A stretch of 64,000 nucleotides of DNA from Trichuris trichiura (GCA_037903355.1 JBAJFE010000042.1:2368001-2432000); one strand, 5' to 3'. Counted from the stretch's first letter, positions 38,901 to 50,875 are shown. The notes: generated by a model not told the origin, from the letters alone. Made by a program: numbers and translations.

Positions 38901-40337
38901 TGCAGGAAAATTTGGAAGTTCACCTTATGCTGTAGCCAAAACTATTTAGAAGGATGGTAAATTGCTTACGTCGTCAGATTTCAAAGGTTAACAGAATAAA
39001 TTGTAAAAGACCTAAAGCCGGCAAGATATGCACGTTTACGGTTTTGTTTATTGGTTTAGCAATGGCTAATGTCAGTAATTAGGCTGAAGAAGTTTAAAGT
39101 TACAATGGACGAACCTAGCATTAAAGACTACTGAAATGCAGCCGGCACTTGGATTGTTGTATCTTGCCTGGATTTTCACTAAGGCAAAGTTTTCGCCAAC
39201 AGAATAATTTTTGTTATTTTTAGTGTTGGATAGTTGCATGAATTTTTGACCCTAAGCTTGGGCTTCAAGAACTAGATGTTGCGCAAGCGTTTCGCTTTCC
39301 CTGAGCTACATAAAATTAGGCCAAATTTCGAAACGTGCTAGCAAAGAATGCGCAAATCTCAGGGTGAATCTGGCTGTGTATGACTGCCGTAAGCTGAAGA
39401 AGAATAGGAACGCTTCTCTGGGCTCAAAGCAAAGCTACACTATGAAGTGTTGAATATGGATGTTTTATAATGCTCCCATCAGTTTTCTGATGCTGCCACT
39501 GGACCATTTTAGTGTGGCACAAACTTAAAGCAAAACTGCAGTTTCAAGGATTCTTCTTTAGCAAATGAACTGAAGAGTGAGAGAAAGCATTTGTCCATAT
39601 AACATTGCTTCCTTGTACTTTAATTAAAGAGATTTAAAGCGAAAGAAAGCAAAGCAAAGCTTAAGCAAAAGAACTCCAATTACTTTCTTATATTCATTCC
39701 AATCACGTTCCCTTTGTCATGGGGTAACCTGCACCTCCGTTGAAGGCTACTGCATTGCTTGAACCTGGCCAGCCATTATCCATTACAGTCGCCATTTTCT
39801 GTACATGTAACATTGCTTGTCTAGAAAGCATACCCTTAAAACTCTGAAACTTTCAAAATTAAGTGGCTGACATTTTACAGCTCAGAGCTAGTAGAATTTT
39901 AAGCCGTTGCAACTGCATTCCGCCAGAATGTTTGCAGACAGTGGCTAAACTACGCTGAGTGGAAAACTACAAGAATAATATTTCTGTGACTTAATTTGAT
40001 GAGTATTTGGAAATGAAAAAAATATTAATATAAATAGCAACTTTTGCACATACAAGTATCAAATACACTTCATTGTAATTGACTGTTATTGAAGTGTACT
40101 TCGTCAGAGTGGTAGGGAAGATGGCTAAAAGAAAGTTGAAAGTCTTGTTCCATTTTCAGCATTAAGGAATTTAGTAACGTCACTCAAAATGCTAATCACT
40201 AATTCCAGAAAAGCCATTCGTAATAGCAGTTGCTCTATGGTCAGATATCCTGTCTTTATAACTTCTGTGCAAACATGTCAGCAGAATGATCAGACTGTGA
40301 AACTGAGCAGATCAACTTGGACGGCAGTGGACTTCTG
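35939..40337. other. intergenic; pyrimidine tract and stem-loop
   Basis: About 4.4 kb of AT-rich DNA with no supported gene. A pyrimidine-rich tract at 37905-38190 runs straight into a stem-loop repeat at 38193-38227, listed separately. Confidence 0.45.
37905..38227 (+). repeat. pyrimidine tract followed by stem-loop repeat
   Basis: A C/T-rich stretch of about 285 bases is followed at 38193 by CTGAAGTCGGGCTACCGTTC and then GAATGTCGGTCGAAA. This resembles the dispersed stem-loop family, with CTGA-GA and GAAA boxes around a hairpin. The combination suggests the 3' part of a decayed retroelement. Confidence 0.35.
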
Positions 40338-42015
40338 ATGGACAGAACAGTAAACTCCTCCAGCAATACGTCTATTCAAAGTTCATTTGATCGCCTGACC
40401 CTGATATATTCAACTACACTGGTATTCAGCATTCTGGGCATTGCCTTGAACGCAGCGCTTGCTTTCACTATTTTCATGAAAAAGCCGCTAGAGAAGCCAG
40501 ATTTGATTCGATCTCGTAAGTTGTTTGCATACCGCTTATTTCCTTAGCACGTAAATGTACCTTAGTTATTCCAACTGCAAAGTAGTCTAGTATTTCTTCT
40601 GCAACTTCCACCTTATTGACAATTTTTTACTTTTTCTTACTTGAACAACCCGTTGTGCAATTCTTATAATTTTACTGCTGCTATATTCCAGTTATGAAAG
40701 GTAATTTTTCTATTAATAGCAGTTGGCTTTAGTAAATGTATCTTTTTGATGAGAAAACGATGCGCATGAGCGGTTAGATCAAGAATTTATTTATATAGCT
40801 GTGTCCACGTGCTCATCTGAGCTCGCTGAATGGGAGAACTATTTCCTTATTAAGCAGCGCTTCTGATGATAGGCAATCTAAAAGCACCAGCCGCTTCGTT
40901 GCGTCTTTTAGTGTCCAATCAGCTGAAAGAGTTTGTGCAAGCTGCATATAATCAACACTGTACCATGTGATAAGTTTACCTTAAAATTATTGTTCTGATA
41001 CTTCCTAAACATTTTAGTGAGGGTATTTTGCACGAAAAAAAGAGATAATTGAAAGGATGAAATGCTGTGCCATTAGGAGGTACGCAACGTTACAATAAAT
41101 GATCTTCCAGCTGAAATGATTGACCATTAATAAAATATGGCGGAATAATACAGTACAATGGCTTGGCAGCTGTGCATGTCACTTAGCGCGTACATTGTTC
41201 CAGGAGCGCTTTCAAGAGGTGATAAATCTAATAATCAACCTCTAATACAGCGCATTCCGTTCTTTTATACATTGAAGTACAACATGACTAGTTCATCCAC
41301 TTTGTTTGCAGTCATCGCAGTCGCAAAAGTGATAAGTATCACTGACATAGCCGCAGCACAAATACATCGACTTCGACTTCGTGGAAGGTACATCGAAACA
41401 ACTGCATTAGATTGCCTTTTTCGTTTACCTACCCGTACGATTGCCTTAATAACTAACCCTACTGTGTCTTTTCTGGCTGCACTTTCATCTTTTGACTTGT
41501 TTCTCACGGTCTGCATCATGACTTCCAGATGGAAAATTTCAAGAACTACTGTAATTGTTTTTTCACTTATATCTGTAATAGCTGGGCTCATTGATGCCTT
41601 AGCGACGTATATTGTTGCGTTCATTTATAAGCACGTTCATGTAGACGGGAATTGTCACTTCCACGACATGATACATTCAGGAAGTCGTATCATTGTTGGA
41701 TATTCTGCCATAGGCTTTGTTGTAGTTTCTGTGTCGCTCTGTGTCCTTTCCGTGGGAGCGTTTGTAGGGAGAAAAATTATGAATAAGCCAACCCGTGGAC
41801 TTTCGCACTCTCGCCAGGTTAAACTGATTGCACAAACTGGAACGACTGTTTGTCTTACTATTCTATCCCATTGGATATCCCAAATACTCTACATTCCTCC
41901 CAAAGTTGAAGCAATGCCTCAGTTACGTCTTGTTGCGTTAGTTTTGAATCTTGCTGTAAATATCACTTTTCCAGCTTACGTGCTTTGTTTGCATAACAGA
42001 ATTTCTCATCCCTAG
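40338..42015 (+). CDS. seven-helix receptor, nematode chemoreceptor-like
   Basis: Proposed exons 40338-40515 and 41204-42015 (phase 1, GTAAGT donor, TTCCAG acceptor) give 329 residues. The N-terminus has NSS and NTS glycosylation sites, then helix 1 (LVFSILGIALNAALAFTIF). Exon 2 supplies six more hydrophobic segments, including FLAALSSFDLFLTVCIM, IVFSLISVIAGLIDALATY, GFVVVSVSLCVLSVGAFV and LVALVLNLAVNITFPAYVL. The position of the DRY motif reads TSRWK, so classical G-protein coupling signals are absent. The topology and the polar break after helix 3 resemble nematode chemoreceptor families, but I cannot name one. The ATG at 40338 is the first in frame. The 688-base intron may hide an alternative exon, so the junction is less certain than the helices. 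Confidence 0.65.
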
Positions 42016-43521
42016 TCGCAATAAAAAATAATACTTTCCGGAAAATGCGCTTGAAAATCATAGCTAAAACTATCATCATTATCAGTACCTTACCATTTAC
42101 CTGAACAATCCTACTTTACTGAATTCGCTCTTCATGAGCAGCAAAACCCCTATAGATTCAGCTTTTCTGTGAACGCTGTATGTCAAAAGATAAAGGTAAT
42201 CCTTGCTTTAAATGGCGGGAAATCAGCTTCCTAATTCAACTTGCTGAGCTTGTTGCGACACGCAATAATCTTAATGCAAAATGATTACTGAAACTACGCT
42301 ATCACATTACCTTGGTAAGCTACCGTCTCAACTTATACGAACTTTAAAGTAACATTCATACACCCATTGTCACACCCGCTCAGGTACAGACCTGAAATCT
42401 AAAATGCTGATTTTCACAAATCAACTTTTACGTATATACTATCTTGTTCTGCGCCTGTGGTCTATTTAAACATTCTTTAGATTGGACTCAGCAAAGGTTT
42501 AACATGGTGGACTAAAAGCTGAAGGCCGTGGCTAAAATATCTTCTAAGAACTTTGAAAATGCCATGGAACTTCCGTTATTCGAATTGAATTAAAACCGGT
42601 ATTTCATAAGGTCAGGTTCGCGAACGCCCTCCTCTAAGAGTTTCGCAGTGCTTGTGCCCCTATTCTGATTGGCTCATTTCCAGAGCGCTGACTGGATGTA
42701 ATGGTGGACCTGAGCAGGTCGTAGTCCGCTTCCAAAATCTATATGCAAGCATGGGAACAATTTATGTTATGACTACCTGGTAAGCAAGTATGACTACCTA
42801 CAACGGCCCCGGCAGATGCATGCCCCCTAGCTCAAAAATACTTTCAAACTCCACTTGGCTATTTGCATTCCCCTGGATTTTAAAAACGGCCGCGGGGCCA
42901 CATGCTCCAGCGTCACTGGGGTAGAAGTACAGCTGACATGTCATACGCATTAAGGGTAGTCAGACTACCTGGGCACAGCTTACTGAAAGAATCTCTTCCA
43001 TTTTCTTCTTGTTTTTTGCCCTCCATAGCAGATCTGAAATGTCAATAGTTCGGCGAAAAGAATTTTCCATCTATAGCATACAATGTCCGCTATAATCCTG
43101 GCTGAAAAAATCCATATATTTAGGCTTACGTATTTATACAAACGGAACACGATGGCTAAGACTAGTATCGACAATGAGATACAGTAATGTAGAGCAGCTT
43201 GAATAAACGTTCACGGTGAATCATATTAACGTTTCTATGATGGACTTCTCTGGCATAATTTGAGCAGGTCTGTTCTTTGAAGCTTGAATCAACTGTTCAG
43301 ACTTGACTGCATCTCGTATCATACATTATTGCAGCCACGATCTTTTCACTGCAGTGTAAGATAAAATTCTTTGGCTTCATGCGTGCGTTCTACCTTGTTT
43401 CAGAAGAAGAAGAACGCAATGTCAAAAACCTGCTCTTGCTAGACTACGCTTGAATATGCGTTGCAGATAACCTGGGGCTGGCTCCGCCAACGGTCGTTTG
43501 ACCCAGGAAGGCAATGATGCA

Positions 43522-43545
43522 GGCGCTGTTGACGTAAACAGCGCC
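43522..43545. other. perfect GC-rich hairpin
   Basis: GGCGCTGTT (43522-43530) and AACAGCGCC (43537-43545) flank a six-base loop. A second small hairpin (TCGTG...CACGA) follows within 40 bases. The surrounding 240 bases are richer in G+C than the neighbourhood. No RNA family recognised. Confidence 0.4.
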
Positions 43546-43946
43546 GGACGAGTCTCGTGCCACAAGACACGAAGCTGATGTCAAAAACGGGCACAGTCAG
43601 CCAATTGCTTCGCGGCCCAGTCTGACCCCTCAGGGGGACTATAGAAAGAAGGAGGACGGACTACCTTACTGCCGTGATCATCGGTAGGACGAAAGAAGGT
43701 TGTGTGTTCGAAAATATTCTTGTTTATAGTCAGTTCGTTAATCAGAAAGACGAAGCAAAGCTTTACATGCTAGCAGCCTTATGCGTGCAGATCCATACGG
43801 TGCATATGAACTACAATATGTAAGCTAAATAATGAAGGAAATGAAATCGCGTTGAAAATGAAACTCGCCTTGACAGGCTCGCTGAATGCATTATGTAATC
43901 ACATTAATTAACCCTTGAAAATTATTCATACGTCAATTTAAGACCG

Positions 43947-43984
43947 CTAATGACGGGTCGCGTTTGGACCCGAAAGCTACGGAG
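43947..43984 (+). repeat. stem-loop repeat, copy 2
   Basis: CTAATGACGGGTCGCG then TTTGGACCCGAAAGCTACGG. The CGGGTC/GACCCG stem is intact although the loop differs from other copies. AGTAATAAAAG follows within 10-20 bases. Confidence 0.55.
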
Positions 43985-44182
43985 AATTTAGTAATAAAAG
44001 TTTTCCAACGGGACTCAAAATCCGTATAAAAAAGAAGCAGCCCTTGAAAACATTTTAATGTGCGAAGCGTTCGCAAGGTCTCTGTTCCCGTTTTCACCCC
44101 AAAAGTACTAAAAGAGAGCAGATATTGTAGCCTATTGGTCACTTTAACTACTTTAAAGGACGAAGTTCCTAGAAGGTTAAGA

Positions 44183-44345
44183 AATGTTTGGCTGATCTTC
44201 TACAGCTTTTCCCGTTTTTCTCTGTGTGATGACATCTGTAATTAGATGAAACATTCGGTGGTAGAGCAATTGTTTCATCTAATTACAGATACCATTACAC
44301 AAAGGAAAAATGAGAAAAGCCGTAGAAGATCTACCGAACATGTTG
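44183..44345. mobile_element. long foldback element
   Basis: Two arms of about 70 bases, roughly 44183-44254 and 44271-44345, are inverted copies (for example ATCTGTAATTAGATGAAACA in the left arm and TGTTTCATCTAATTACAGAT in the right). A loop of about 17 bases separates them. The DNA could fold into one long imperfect hairpin. No coding sequence; a MITE-like foldback is the simplest reading. Confidence 0.7.
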
Positions 44346-44394
44346 CACATGCCCGTTACAAAGCACCCTGTGTTTAAAGTTAAGAAACAGAGAA

Positions 44395-44560
44395 TCGTAT
44401 TAAAGTAAAGAAAAACGAAGGACGGAAGGAAAGAATAAAGATAGGAGAAACGGAAGCTTCAATGGAATAATACTGAACAACAGGAAATTAAGGGAAGCAA
44501 TAGAAGAATTAAAATAAATAAAAGTTTTAGGGGGAAGGGTTAAGTGGAAAGGCGAAATAT
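44395..44560. repeat. purine-rich tract
   Basis: About 165 bases strongly enriched in A and G on the plus strand, the mirror of the pyrimidine tracts elsewhere in the window. No gene. Confidence 0.35.
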
Positions 44561-45282
44561 ACATTTGCATAAAGAGAGGAAAGCAGTTATGCCTTTTTTT
44601 GTCAGGGCTTATATCACATAAGCGACGCTGATCTTCATGACAGTGACTTTCTGACAGTCCGTGCGTCACCCTGCCTGACGTGATGTTAACCTTTCTGACA
44701 TCTACATATCTTCACTCTAAATCCCCATACTAGTTAACCTGTCGTTTATGTGAACATTATTGAACAAACCGTCGCTAAAGTCAACTGCCACCTATCTAGT
44801 CACTCAAGTGCATAGTCCGTTAACAGAACTGTCAAGCAAGTAAGCGTTTCGCAGGTAGTTCAGCAGTAAACCAGCACTGCTCCGACAAATGGAGTGCCAA
44901 ATTAATGAATTTTTACGATCAGGGGTAGTTTGATTAATTCAACAACTGACTATTTCATCTTTCTGTTAGTTAGAATGTCCTGTAGATCAGTACAAACTGT
45001 TAAGTGAATTAGAACAAACGATCAATACAAAATGATAAATGGTCTAGCTGTACAAACTCTATTGGTTTAAGTAGAAATCATCATGGCCTTTTACAAAGTA
45101 AAATACTGGAATATATTACATTATTACGGAGAAGCGGCGTTAGAGATGTCAGTGTTGCGAGTCAAGATTGCGCTGGTTCAAGAATTGGGCAACAGAGTAT
45201 CTGATATCCGCCGAAAAATGGAACGCGACTGAGCAGGGCCAGAGGATAAGCGACGTTTTAATGCAGAGCAAAGGAAAGGCCT

Positions 45283-45445
45283 AGTTACCGACTGCACTAG
45301 ACATGTATGAAGGAGAAAATGATTACGCAAATCAAGAAGGGGATTTGACGAAGCTTAACATTGCAAAGATAACGCGCTCGCAATGTATGACGTAGGTTCG
45401 TACTTTCAGCGTGTCACATCTGACCTGAAAACCTAGTCAGCAACA
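45283..45445 (+). repeat. copy of the segment also at 51310 and 63833
   Basis: Shares TAGTTACCGACTGCACTAGA, then scattered blocks (AACGCGCT, GACGTAGG, TTTCAGCGTGTCA, CCTAGTCAGCAACAG) with 51310-51480 and 63833-64000. It is more diverged than those two are from each other. Orientation is the same in all three. Confidence 0.6.
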
Positions 45446-46224
45446 GACAGGAAGCGAGGGCTGTTGAACTGCCATATTAACTTGGGAGCCGACTGTAACG
45501 TGAGCAAATGGTGATCACAGCAGCAAGTGTCGGTTAACAGAAATCAATTCCATTGGATTTTTTTAATGTCAGTTAGTACTTGGTAACGTTTCCGGCCGTC
45601 AAGCTGCTTAATCAATTTTGAAGACTAATTAGTTTATTCTGTCCCATACGAGTTACCATTAAACATATTCTTTTATCTGATGAATCTTCAATATGACCTT
45701 GTATTTTTGCTTTCAATTTTCAGAAATTAAACAAAGTAGACGCCTTATTAGCCCACAGACAAGCACTTACTAGAGGATGATCAGAGAAAAATTTATCCAG
45801 CAGTTATAAGGAGCAACCGCTTTGTCCTGTCTTCATTGCCGCTGAAAGTGAAACCTTTACACCGTCATAAGGGTACTTGTAGGTTGAGAAGAGTCTCCAG
45901 GAGGCGTAGAGCAGCAGCCGGTTTTAGTCATAATTGCATTCAATGTTGCGTTGACCGGCACCCGTTTGTCGCGGTGAATTAAATCGCTACCGAGAAAGAA
46001 AAGGGACTCTTTCACATTTCTGAGGCCAAGTTGGCTTTCACTGCAAGTTACCTCTGATTGTAATTCGTATGGATACTGAGACGAGTCTTCAACCGCGGCG
46101 GAATAATTTCTCGAATGTGTCTTTAAATGGATGACAACGGTTTATGAGCTTAGCCTTACGATGTACGGGAAGACTCGCTTAATGCATACACACCCGTCGC
46201 ATTAACGCAAAAGCAAACGGATAA

Positions 46225-46668
46225 AGGCAAATCGGTTTGATGGTTTTCCATCCAAACTTAGCGCTTGAATTCAAGGCTAGCGCATTCAGCATCCGTAAAA
46301 CCAAGACGAACATATGCGCATGCGTTTATTTACTTTTTCAAACAAAATATACTAGCTCATGTCTTTCTTTCAAAAAAAGATGGATTCAGCTGCTACTTTT
46401 TGAAACGCACATGTCGTCTTGATTATTTCTCTGAAGACTCCTAAAAGCAGTTCATATAGGCATACTGAGAGATGAAAAACTTTAACGTATTCGTATTTGA
46501 AATGATACTTCTAGCTGCTTCTGGCTCAGTAGATTCAGTTGCTGATGTTGATTAGGTTAATAATCAGAAGCAGTGATTTGATCGAATCACTCCTAGTAGC
46601 ATCAAAGGCATGCCTAACTTTCAGTTTATCAATGCTCAAATTTGCATCAAACATCTTACCTTTCGCAA
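46225..46668 (-). repeat. 3' flank of the six-Cys peptide gene, inverted copy
   Basis: Read on the minus strand, after the stop codon a GTAAGATG donor and later a CTTTTAG acceptor followed by GAGTCTTCAGAG delimit a probable 3'-UTR intron. The following exon sequence, AGTAGCAGCTGAATCC and TTTGAAAAAGTAAAT, matches 62218-62400 and 48275-48430. Confidence 0.6.
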
Positions 46669-47548
46669 TTATTTTGAACAGCTCTTCATGCAATTCACAT
46701 ATTTCGTAAGTGCGCCAGAACAGCCTCCATCATTTTTTGCCTTTACACATTTTGTCGTCTCATCCATTGCACTTTTGCATTGACTACCCAAGCATTGTGA
46801 CAGTGTTTTCCTCTGCAATAAAAGCGCTAACTTCAGGAGTGATAATGTGGTGCAGGTTCATGCAATACTAAGCAGGAAAGCAAAAGAATTTTGTCTCTAA
46901 GCATAGCCAGCGCAGTCTTCACTCATAGACCGTTTATTTCTACGGAACGATAACCCGTTTTGTTTACTACAAGCTAGCTAACTACATTGGGTATTCAACG
47001 GATGACCGTGCCATCTTCCTATGGATATGTAGGTAGACGCACATTAACGGCTACATACTAGCTGGCGTTTCTGAGCAAAAGCTTAACGATTCTGTTTAAC
47101 AATCACCTATTTAAGACGCTCTACGTGAACAGGGACAGTTGGGCATTCTCTTTCCAAGTACACAGGCATAAGAAAATGCACGGAGGCACACAAATCAGTT
47201 GCGCACGCGAAAAGTCCGTTGCATTTCACTTTCAGCACAGAGAGCTCATCAAGAAAAAAAACTAACGTGCACTATACGTTATAGAAGTAGACCGTTCACA
47301 CCAGTAGAAGCTCATTTCAGTTATCTGCGACTTTGAAGTATTATAAAAGCAGATGAGTACAAAAAGAAGTTCAAAGAAGCGCTCAGATGAACCAGAAAGT
47401 AAGAGTTCGGCGTTTAATATGAAAAGCTCCAGCGTTTGCTCAGTTAACTTACGGCTTGTGGAGCTGCCGGAACTGCCGGAGCTGCTGTGATTTTAGTTTT
47501 TTCCTGAAACAAAATAGCGAACAGCATCAATACAACAAAAGACTTCAT
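46669..47548 (-). CDS. short secreted six-cysteine peptide, copy B
   Basis: Two exons, 47548-47453 and 46812-46669, joined by a 640-base GT-AG intron in phase 0, give 79 residues. Exon 1 encodes a signal peptide (MKSFVVLMLFAILFQ) and a short Ala/Pro-rich stretch. Exon 2 encodes the mature core with cysteines spaced C-x4-C-x9-C-x8-C-x9-C-x3-C, ending NCMKSCSK. The paralogue at 61257-62124 shares start, intron position, cysteine pattern and terminal CMxSC. An ATG directly before the chosen one would add one Met. I recognise no named family; disulfide-rich secreted peptides of this size include defensive peptides, inhibitors and effectors, but function is not inferable. Neither exon is long enough to stand out as an open frame. 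Confidence 0.8.
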
Positions 47549-47670
47549 CATCTGTTAATCATAATCATGACCAATCTATCTTCTTTTATATGAAAATACT
47601 GAAGCGACTGTGAGGGGGTGCAATCATTTTGCGTCAAGCTGAGCAAACTGAAATGCACACATTGCTCATG
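47549..47670 (-). promoter_or_regulatory. duplicated TATA promoter of peptide gene B
   Basis: ATATAAAAG about 45 bases before the ATG, preceded by CATTTCAGTTTGCTCAGCTT and GACGCAAAATGAT. The same order of blocks precedes the other peptide gene at 61257. A poly-purine stretch is absent; the similarity is specific and covers about 120 bases. Confidence 0.7.
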
Positions 47671-47900
47671 ACTTATTGGCGCTCCCTGTATAAAATAAAT
47701 GTTTTGTCCGTTTACACCTAATCGTTTTTCAACAATTAGTGCAATGCTAACCATGCACGATGAGGTTAGCAGGGTTTATTTTAGCGAAAGCAACACTAAG
47801 TGTTTCCATAACTGAGCAGAACTCCCATCTGTAAACTGGCAGAAGTATTGCTATTCTTTCATCAGTAACTTGAAATGAACTTTTACAGTATTCTCAGCAT

Positions 47901-48274
47901 ACGAGGGGTGTTCAGAAAATTGCCGGAAAGACGGTGTAGTGTTTAACAGAACGCCAACCGATAGGCCAAAACATATTTAATCTTATCTCCGTTATCTTCA
48001 GACTTGTACGGAGAGGTAGCCTTATCCGACCTTGCGCCAGTGTGGTACAAGCTGCTCCCAAAGTAGTCGCTTTTCTCGTGACATGGAAAATCTTCGCTTT
48101 GAAGTCAGAGCTAACATTAAATTTTTATCCAAGCTTGGTTGGCAGCCAAAGAGGGTTATTCAATCTTTGCAGCAGGTTTATGGAAGTAGTGCACCAACTA
48201 AACCAGTTGTCTATGAATGGATAAGGCGTTTCAAGGAGTGCAGAGAGGCCATCGAAGACGACCTGAGAGCGTAA
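47901..48274 (+). mobile_element. mariner-like element fragment, copy A
   Basis: Begins with ACGAGGGGTGTTCAGAAAAT, a typical mariner terminal sequence. An ATG at 48083 opens 63 codons ending at TAA 48274. They encode a helix-turn-helix of the mariner transposase N-terminus: RFEVRANIKFLSKLGWQPK, then YGSSAPTKPVVYEWIRRFKE. The catalytic DDD domain is missing; the sequence switches after about 48275 to the duplicated peptide-gene segment. Confidence 0.75.
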
Positions 48275-49086
48275 AGTTTCAGCTGAATTCAACAGTTTTG
48301 TTGAAAAATGATGTGAACCATCGTATTTTATTTGAAAAAGTAAATTTACCCGCGCTGATATGTTTCTCTTGGTTTGAGTTATACTGAAAGCATGAACCAC
48401 AAAACCGTTTCACCTTCATCAGTATCCAGTATATTCTACAGCAGCTGCATTAGTGCTCGTATGGACAATTACGCACCTCCTGTTATAGAATATCTGTCGC
48501 TGTATCGTTTTCTGCTTCTGACTGACCACAACGAGTGAGTACAAAAAGAAAAGGTTTTGAGCCACAATGTCGTCTGAGCACTAAATATTTTGCACGTAGG
48601 GGGCACTGAGCGAATAGTCGTCCAGTTTTGGAATTTCACCGTGCGCTGCTACAATTCTGATCATTGGTCTGTGAAGCGAAGCAATAAAATTCTATAAGTT
48701 AGAGCGGGATGTACAAAGCGGTTTTATCTACACTAGCAACTGGTAAAAGGCTAAAACTTTGTGAAAGCTTACAAATATCAGAACCTACAATGTATTGTAA
48801 CTATGATGGGCTGATGTTAAAAGACGGGGCAGTCGCTGTTCATTTTCAGTATGAAACCGATTAACCGGGAGAAACGGTTAGCGGCCAGGGGGATATGGAA
48901 TACTCTAAGGATAAAAACGATTGTTGCTCCAAAACATCTGAAGTCCCTCCTCAACGCAGGCATACCCACATGACACGGCAAAAGTTTCGCTGATAGCAGT
49001 TTTGAAGACAAGGCAAAGTAACACAGAAAACTCCAGAATACTTTTTCATTGAAGCTCTTTCAGTAAGCTCTCATCCATCAGTTCGT
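48275..49086 (+). repeat. third, 5'-truncated copy of the peptide-gene segment, left part
   Basis: Matches 62250-63380: CAGCTGAATTCA, TTTGAAAAAGTAAATTTAC, GTATGGACAATTACG, TCGTTTTCTGCTTCTGA and CTTTGTGAAAGCTT occur in the same order. The peptide exons themselves are absent; a mariner fragment occupies the 5' side. Confidence 0.8.
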
Positions 49087-50875
49087 TCTTCGTCTGTATG
49101 GTCTAGTTTCAGGAAAAAACGCACAATACAAAGCCATCTTAAAGATTGACACTATGAAAGAATATTAATAATGGGCGCTTACATGCAACAGAAATGCTAT
49201 TCAGTGTTAGGAGTTGAATAAGCGGCTTCCGTTGCATGATACGTCTTCAAAAACCAGTTGGAAGTCTTGCCACGCTGGAGTTGGTAATGGAAAGTTTAAC
49301 GGCATCAAGCTTTGATAACCGAATTTTGCTGTGCTTATCATCAGTTGCTAACGCTACATTCAGCATTTAAATGGCAAGTTTATGGTATGTTTATGGTATG
49401 GTTTATGGTATGGCAAGTTTAACAGCTTTCAATTCCTGATATCTGTAACATTGCTTAACTGTTATAACTTAATACATTCCAGCTATTCAACTTGTAAGCA
49501 ACTGCAACGATTTACACTAAAAACGATGGAATTACGCTAAGTGTACCATTTCTCTTGGCAGTTTTTCGAGAAAATTCTGCATGTTTTCATTTGTCGCTTT
49601 CTTTCACTCAATAACCAACTTTTTATGATGTACAGGGCGCTTTAATGGTTGTATATGATACATGCTGGTTGGATTAATCGAACCATAACCTCTGACTCAG
49701 AAATTGATTCATCTTGCTTTCCGGGTGCCGCAGCAATGCCTGCACTACCTGGAAAACAGTAGCACGGGAATTAAGGCGGTGAATAATCTGGACTTCTTTG
49801 CGTTTGTTGTTCAGAAATGATTCTATTTTCTGTCACAAAAAATGGATCTGTTGTGTCTTAGCTTAATTGCTAGTAACACACTCTTGAGATATTCTAATAA
49901 CCGTTTATTTAGTATACGATATCACGTAAAGTATGGACGTTGGAAACTAGAAGCTAGACAGAGACTGCCAGACAGGATGAACAGTCTTCATAAATACCTC
50001 CAGAAGGAGGTGAGTGGGTCGGCTGTTTCACACAATTAACAGAAACTAGCTCGAGCATGCAGAGAGGCTTAATGGCACGGTTATGACAGCTGGGGGCATT
50101 CATGCGTGTATAGGAATTCACGGAGGTTCGAACTGGTGAGGGTAATGTGCGTGCCGGGAATTAAAGGGGTGGTATCTTCAAATACATAACAGGATCTACT
50201 GCTGCGTTGAGAATTAAGATAGACTAACAAGGAGTATCTAATGTTTACGTGACAATTAGGGCTCGTTGCGTTTAACTAGCTTTCGCTGCTGACTAGAAGG
50301 AAGAAACGAGGGAATAATTGAAGCAAACGTTTGCGTATCTGCACTGGGCGAAGGAGCGCTCCATGTTAGATTAGCAAACGACGCGCAACTGCGCTTGCAG
50401 TTTTGTCGGCAGCTTATAGTAAAGATTTAGTAGAGAGTATGGGCTATATTGTTGAAAGTCGAAATAGCGACTGTTACAATACAGGTCGTGGAAATACTAG
50501 TCGATACGTCGAATGGTCAGAATAACGGAAGTTACAATATGCCCCAGGGTAGACAATGTCTTTCTGGTTCTAGTTCTCATTTTTCGCCGGATGACTGCGT
50601 CGATAAGACGGACTGGCTAACTATTATCTTTAAACGTCTTCCGGATGTGTTAAAGTTCTGGTCTTAAGTTTTTCCAATCACGTATAATCAATTGGCAGTC
50701 AACCATGCCTTGTAGTATTCTATTCATGACGCTCCGCGAATGGCGTCAGCTGAAATCGACGTGTTTGTCTGAATTTCTTGGTTTCCGCTATACTATGGTT
50801 TCGACACACTCCAGTTGAAGAATGATGAGGGTATCCAGAAAAAAAATTTTCCTTCCGCCCCTTTTTTAATTGTAA
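49087..50875. other. DNA absent from the paralogous segment
   Basis: Homology to 62250-64000 stops near 49086 and resumes near 50876, whereas the right-hand copy is continuous at about 63380-63395. These 1.8 kb are therefore an insertion here or a deletion there. A small triple repeat of TTTATGGTATG lies at 49379-49420. No terminal inverted repeats or gene are evident. Confidence 0.6.
50060..50200 (+). repeat. interspersed repeat, copy 1
   Basis: Shares GGTGAGGGTAATGTGCGTGC and GGTATCTTCAAATA with the reverse complement of 55862-56050. Length about 140 bases. No coding capacity; class unknown. Confidence 0.6.

Larger units (their letters stand above)
42016..46224. other. intergenic; foldbacks and repeats
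   Basis: About 4.2 kb with no supported gene. It contains a GC-richer structured segment (43440-43680), a stem-loop repeat, a long foldback, a purine-rich tract and a segment shared with the duplicated block further right; all are listed. Confidence 0.45.
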
